23,375 nt of DNA from Nemertoderma westbladi. Taxonomy: Eukaryota > Xenacoelomorpha > Nemertodermatida > Nemertodermatidae. The notes under the pieces were generated by a model. That model had not been told where the DNA came from. It saw only the letters and a list, made by a program, of their open reading frames with translations, and made no database searches. Below, in pieces: positions 19,769 to 23,375 of the stretch (its first letter is position 1; every line of letters starts with the position of its first letter). The position numbers and the translations under genes are program-made. The DNA is taken from positions 57,501 to 80,875 of the forward strand of contig JAUCBJ010000891.1 of NCBI GenBank assembly GCA_032718475.1, read 5' to 3'.

Positions 19769-19981
19769 TTGTTTCATGGGGTCAGTCATCTGTTATTTAG
19801 TCTGCATCTAGAGGGCGAAATCACTGGCAGTGTAAACCTTCGCCAATTTTGTTGTTCTCTTACTTTTGAGGTCATACTAGTGGCAGATAATTAACTAAAC
19901 GTAATTATGAAGATAACAACTCATCATTATTGTTTATTTATAATACTTTCTAGTTTATATTTGAAATACATTTATCTCATT
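19769..19981. other. Spacer with no gene seen
   Basis: It contains one GCATCTAGAGGGCGAAATC word (near 19805), similar to the CTAGAGGGC core in the 315-bp repeats, and then AT-rich DNA. Confidence 0.5.
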
Positions 19982-21545
19982 TGCTGCGCGAAGGCCCCAC
20001 CTCCCACCACAAAGATATATTGACACCTACAAATCTCAAAGGTGCTTCATTACCCATACCCACCCACAAAACTACATTATTTAGGTGTGGTTCCAGGTAT
20101 CCAGTTACTACTACTACTACTACTACTACTAGGATCGGGATGCTGCATTGCAGCTGCATTTTGAATGCTGTGCCGGCTTGTCGACAAAAATGCGCCGCTA
20201 CAACTCCCTATCACCCATGACATTTGCTAGATCAACCGCATCTTCAAGGCCTGTTTCCTTTAAGATGCGTCTCAAGAAAGTCATGGGCTGTCCACCATGC
20301 TTATTCACTCCATGAGGCTGCCAAAGTACAAGATTATGCACTGGCTGGTCCTCACAGCGAAAGCAATGTCCTGCAAAGCGGAGGCGATTTTGTTCTAGTG
20401 TCAAGCTTGGGGAACCAATGAGACACCTCCAATGTTATATAGTGTCTGGTTGGAGATGTGTGCATTGTACTTGACACAATGAAACCGGCGTAGCATTCTT
20501 GTGAATGTGCCATCCAGACATTTGGTGTCCACAGCAGTTAGAGCCCAGCATGGACACCCATAGAGGAGTACTGGAACTACTGCTGCTCTAAATAATCGGA
20601 CCTTAAGTTTCCGATTAATTCTCGGTGACTTCCAAATCCTGGAAAGCCTATTCAAGACTGCCCATGCCTATCCCTTACGTATTCGAAGGTCCTCACCTGA
20701 CTTCCGGATCCATGATCCCAGGTTAAAAAGTCGTCCACATGCTCAAGCATACCATCCTTTGAGCTTATGCTCATCCGATCAGAGACTTGCCGAGGACTTT
20801 CAAAGTTAACTGTCAAAATTTTGGTCTTTCTGGAGTTACTAAAAAGACCAACACTAGAAGCAGCATGTTCTAATGAGCTGAGGAGCCGTTGGGCTCCCTA
20901 TAGTGATTCTGAGAGTACTCCTAAGTCATCAGCAAAGTCTGGTTCTAAAGTCTAGGTCTAGTTCTGTAGGAAAGTCTCAGTTAGGTATTTGGAAGGATTT
21001 CCTCGACTTCTGGAGCCAGTTGGTGGAGTTATCATCACCCCATCATCATTATGATGATCTAAGGACATGCGTAGAACATAGTCAACCATAAATATGAACA
21101 AGAATGGTGCAAGTGTATCTTCCTGAAGTAACACTGAAATAACACTTCAAATGGTTCTGTGTCACCGTCAACAGTAGACACAAATGTTGTCGAACCATCG
21201 TATACTGGTCTGATTGCTGCAATAATTTCATCAGGAATCCCATATAATGAAAGTATGCTGAACATACGTGAGCGAGAGACTGAATCAAAGGCCTTGAAGA
21301 AGTCAACAAAGATAACAGCCTGTCTTTCTTTTTTGAGAACTCTTCAATTATCCTTCTAAGTGCCGAAATTGGCTCCATTGTCCCACGACCTTTACGGAAC
21401 CCATTCTGATTTCCACGGAGCAGTCTCTCAATGGGATCCCTGATGCGATTTAATATAATTCTATTGTATTGTTGTCGGTGTCTATATGATGGGATAGATG
21501 AGCTTTAAACACTCAGAGATTTTAAAGACCTCAGGGGGAACACCA
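19982..21545 (-). pseudogene. Non-LTR retrotransposon (RTE-like), 5'-truncated and frameshifted
   Basis: Read on the minus strand, the order is that of a non-LTR polymerase. DGVPPEVFK lies near 21540, and LNRIRDPIERLL..NQNGFRKGRGT near 21450-21380. FVDFFKAFD (motif A, near 21300) is followed by MFSILSLYGIPDEIIAAI. DFADDLGVL (motif C, near 20930) precedes a C-terminal part with NRLSRIWKSPRINRKLK, VLLYGCPCWAL and RLRFAGHCFR, ending MGDREL near 20200. At least four frameshifts or stops separate these blocks, and a piece before NRIRD is missing, so it is dead. The 3' end has a TAG microsatellite and a tail shared with 18101. The clade is RTE-like from memory of these motifs. Confidence 0.8.
20107..20131 (-). 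repeat. CTA/TAG microsatellite at the non-LTR 3' region
   Basis: About eight CTA units follow the end of the retrotransposon coding remnant. A related GATCCTAGTAGTAGTAC word occurs at 21746-21760, next to a second copy of the adjoining sequence. Confidence 0.85.
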
Positions 21546-22000
21546 TCTACTCCACATGAGAGTAGCCTCCAACTCCAGAATCCCTCTCCCCCTCACAATC
21601 TGGCCTCCCTGGTGACACAGGGTTTGGGCCAGAAAGGTCATCAGGAAAGGGACTCAAAGAATTGTTGGCTGCTCTCTCTCCAGTAGGGGGTGAGACAGGC
21701 AGCCGGTCAGGAGATAACTGACGCCTGTGAGGCCGATTGTGTCCCGTACTACTACTAGGATCGGCATGCTGGATTGCAGCTGCATTTTTAAGAATGCTGT
21801 GCCGGCTTATCGACAAAATTGCACCGTAATTCCACTGGCCTCTAGTGGCCGGACCTCCGCATTACTAATGTAATCCATAGTGGGGGTTGCGGGGTGCTTT
21901 TTTGCCGAGTCAGCTCTCGGGGCAAATACCACACCCTGGTTTGCCATTCCACAGGGTGGGTGTCGCAGTGGAGTCAGATATGAGGCCCATCACCCATATC
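21546..22000 (-). other. Upstream retrotransposon-associated sequence, unresolved
   Basis: 21746-21826 repeats 20107-20190 (GCCGGCTT.TCGACAAAA, GCAGCTGCATTTT), so it may be the 3' tip of another copy lying in tandem. 21547-21816 stays open on the minus strand as a Pro/Ser-rich peptide of unknown nature. 21837-22000 resumes after the hAT element at 22777. Confidence 0.4.
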
Positions 22001-22768
22001 CAGGCGCGGATCCAGAAATTTATTTCGGGAGGGGCTAACATTCTGTACCCAGAAACTTTTTCAGCCCCCCCCCCCCCCCCCCCCCCCCCCCTGAAAAAGT
22101 TTCTGGGTACAGGGTTGTGGAACACAACACACATTTCTAACAACAACAATCTGATAATTATTGCTATAGTATTGAGAATTTAATTACATATTATATGGAT
22201 ATTAAGAATAAAGCTAAAAAACGAGATTACCAAATTACCAAGAGATTGTAGGCCTACTAACATTGTACAAAATTAAATAAGGAGTAATCGGCGGGCCTGG
22301 CGTCAGTGATAACAGAAATAATTAACAGATGAAATAACCTGAGCCCGCAGTGGTACAGTCACAGTCTGACAGTGTACAGTCACAGAATTTACTGATTTAC
22401 AATTATTTACAGTAGGCCTACCAATACCATACTGCCATGCCGTTACAGTTTTGGTGTATGTGTTGACAGTGTTGTGTATTACAGTAAGCTACCATATTAC
22501 TGTATTACCTGCTAAACTGAAACATTTTAAAGTTCACACTGTCATGCAGACTGTAATGGCTGATTGCGGTACCGGTAGTACTACTGTCAGACAGTTAGTG
22601 TGAATATGTTACTACAAATATGTAGGGGAAATTAATTTATGAATAAAGAATAAACTCGGGAACTCTGCAGTAGCAGTACATTGGCTGGCTGCATCTGCGT
22701 CAGGTTTAGAGTGATAAAATTTCGGGGGGGGCTTGAGCCCCCTAGCCCCCCCCTTGGATCCGCCCCTG
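22001..22768. mobile_element. Non-autonomous hAT-type MITE, 768 bp
   Basis: It begins CAGGCGCGGATCCA and ends GGATCCGCCCCTG, imperfect inverted termini. A perfect 8-bp duplication CCCATATC flanks it at 21993-22000 and 22769-22776. No transposase frame is seen. G/C runs lie near both ends and the centre is AT-rich with AGGCCTA words. Confidence 0.92.
22045..22110. repeat. Perfect 20-bp inverted repeat around a 26-C loop
   Basis: Arm 22045-22064 (GTACCCAGAAACTTTTTCAG) is the exact complement of 22091-22110. Between them are only C residues (22065-22090). It lies inside the hAT MITE at 22001-22768. Confidence 0.95.
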
Positions 22769-22776
22769 CCCATATC

Positions 22777-23375
22777 TACACTGGCGCACATGACCCACCA
22801 TTGGTTGTGCAGCTCATCTGTTGGGTCATGCCCTGTACCCCTGCTGCCAGGTGCAGGTCGCAGTGAAGTGCACTCAGAGTGAACATGAGAACACTCTACT
22901 CCTGACCAGCCATTGGTAGATCACCATCTGCCTGGCCAGGCCATATACCCCTGCAGCCAAGTATATGGGTCCTTAATCCAGGACCAAGGGCGTCCTTTTC
23001 CCAGAACGAAGGGGGTCCTAGTTACAGGACCAGATTTGCCCTAGTAAGAGGGTCTATGCAGCTACAGGTGGCGCATGCTGCATGGAGGTGGCAAGTTTTC
23101 TTGATCAATGACCTAGAATACCTGACCTGACCTGGAGTTAACATTGGTCAAACCCCCAGAAGTAATGTAAATACTGTAGTTATTGTTTAAAGCTAATAAT
23201 AATTATAATATAATAGGAGAACTAAAGGAATCAATTATTAGGCCTTCGTAAAGTACCTTCCATATAATGTAACCAAACCAGTTGGCTACCATAACCAACC
23301 TGCAACTCCTAATCCCATAACGAATAACACAGCGCCAGTTGAGATCAATGACCTAGGAATGGGTAGCCAAGGTAG
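22777..23375. other. Right flank, no gene recognised
   Basis: GC-richer than its surroundings up to about 23100, continuing the sequence interrupted by the hAT element. ATCAATGACCTAG occurs twice (about 23104 and 23343). No coding frame is convincing. Confidence 0.45.

Overview
The window looks like repeat-dense, gene-poor nuclear DNA of an animal, most likely a marine invertebrate and perhaps an echinoderm. The evidence is spliceosomal introns, BEL/Pao, non-LTR and hAT-type transposon remains, long simple repeats, and many AGGCCTA words, which I associate with such genomes. The taxon is an inference. I see no conserved single-copy host gene, no tRNA or rRNA and nothing prokaryotic. Almost everything is mobile DNA, its remains, or tandem repeats.

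The most interesting part is 313-6059, a 5.7 kb DNA transposon with ~0.7 kb terminal inverted repeats (TIRs). Each TIR carries an array of about a dozen 32-bp units. Between the arms are two convergent genes. On the minus strand, 3916-5088 is an intact 390-codon DDE integrase/transposase. On the plus strand is a multi-exon gene (1079-3586) ending in the C-terminal half of a HECT ubiquitin-ligase-like domain, with the catalytic-type cysteine present. Four exons join in consistent phase, but the middle of the gene seems to be deleted, so this copy is probably defective for that protein. A 659-bp hAT MITE with a perfect 8-bp target duplication sits in its last intron. The transposon interrupts a BEL/Pao gag-like fragment at 2-312.

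From 6060 to 11715 there are small elements and degenerate repeats: an 850-bp TIR element (6734-7583), a head-to-head module present twice (8069-8345 and 10369-10565), a ~1 kb repeat (8745-9782) that recurs inverted at 18188-19180, and a hAT MITE (11235-11707) at the edge of a satellite. The satellite has a 10-bp basic unit, with an irregular arm in one orientation (11716-11985) and a 2.2 kb arm in the opposite orientation (12259-14430). Parts of the long arm are organised as 148-bp higher-order repeats.

From 15583 to the end there are at least three decayed, minus-strand copies of one non-LTR retrotransposon family (15583-16140, 18101-19490 and 19982-21545). Among them lie a ~413-bp nearly pure GTC tract, a 315-bp tandem repeat that carries the same GTC word at every junction, a 20-bp minisatellite, and a 768-bp hAT MITE (22001-22768) containing a perfect 20-bp inverted repeat around a 26-C loop. 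The last 600 bases hold no recognisable gene.
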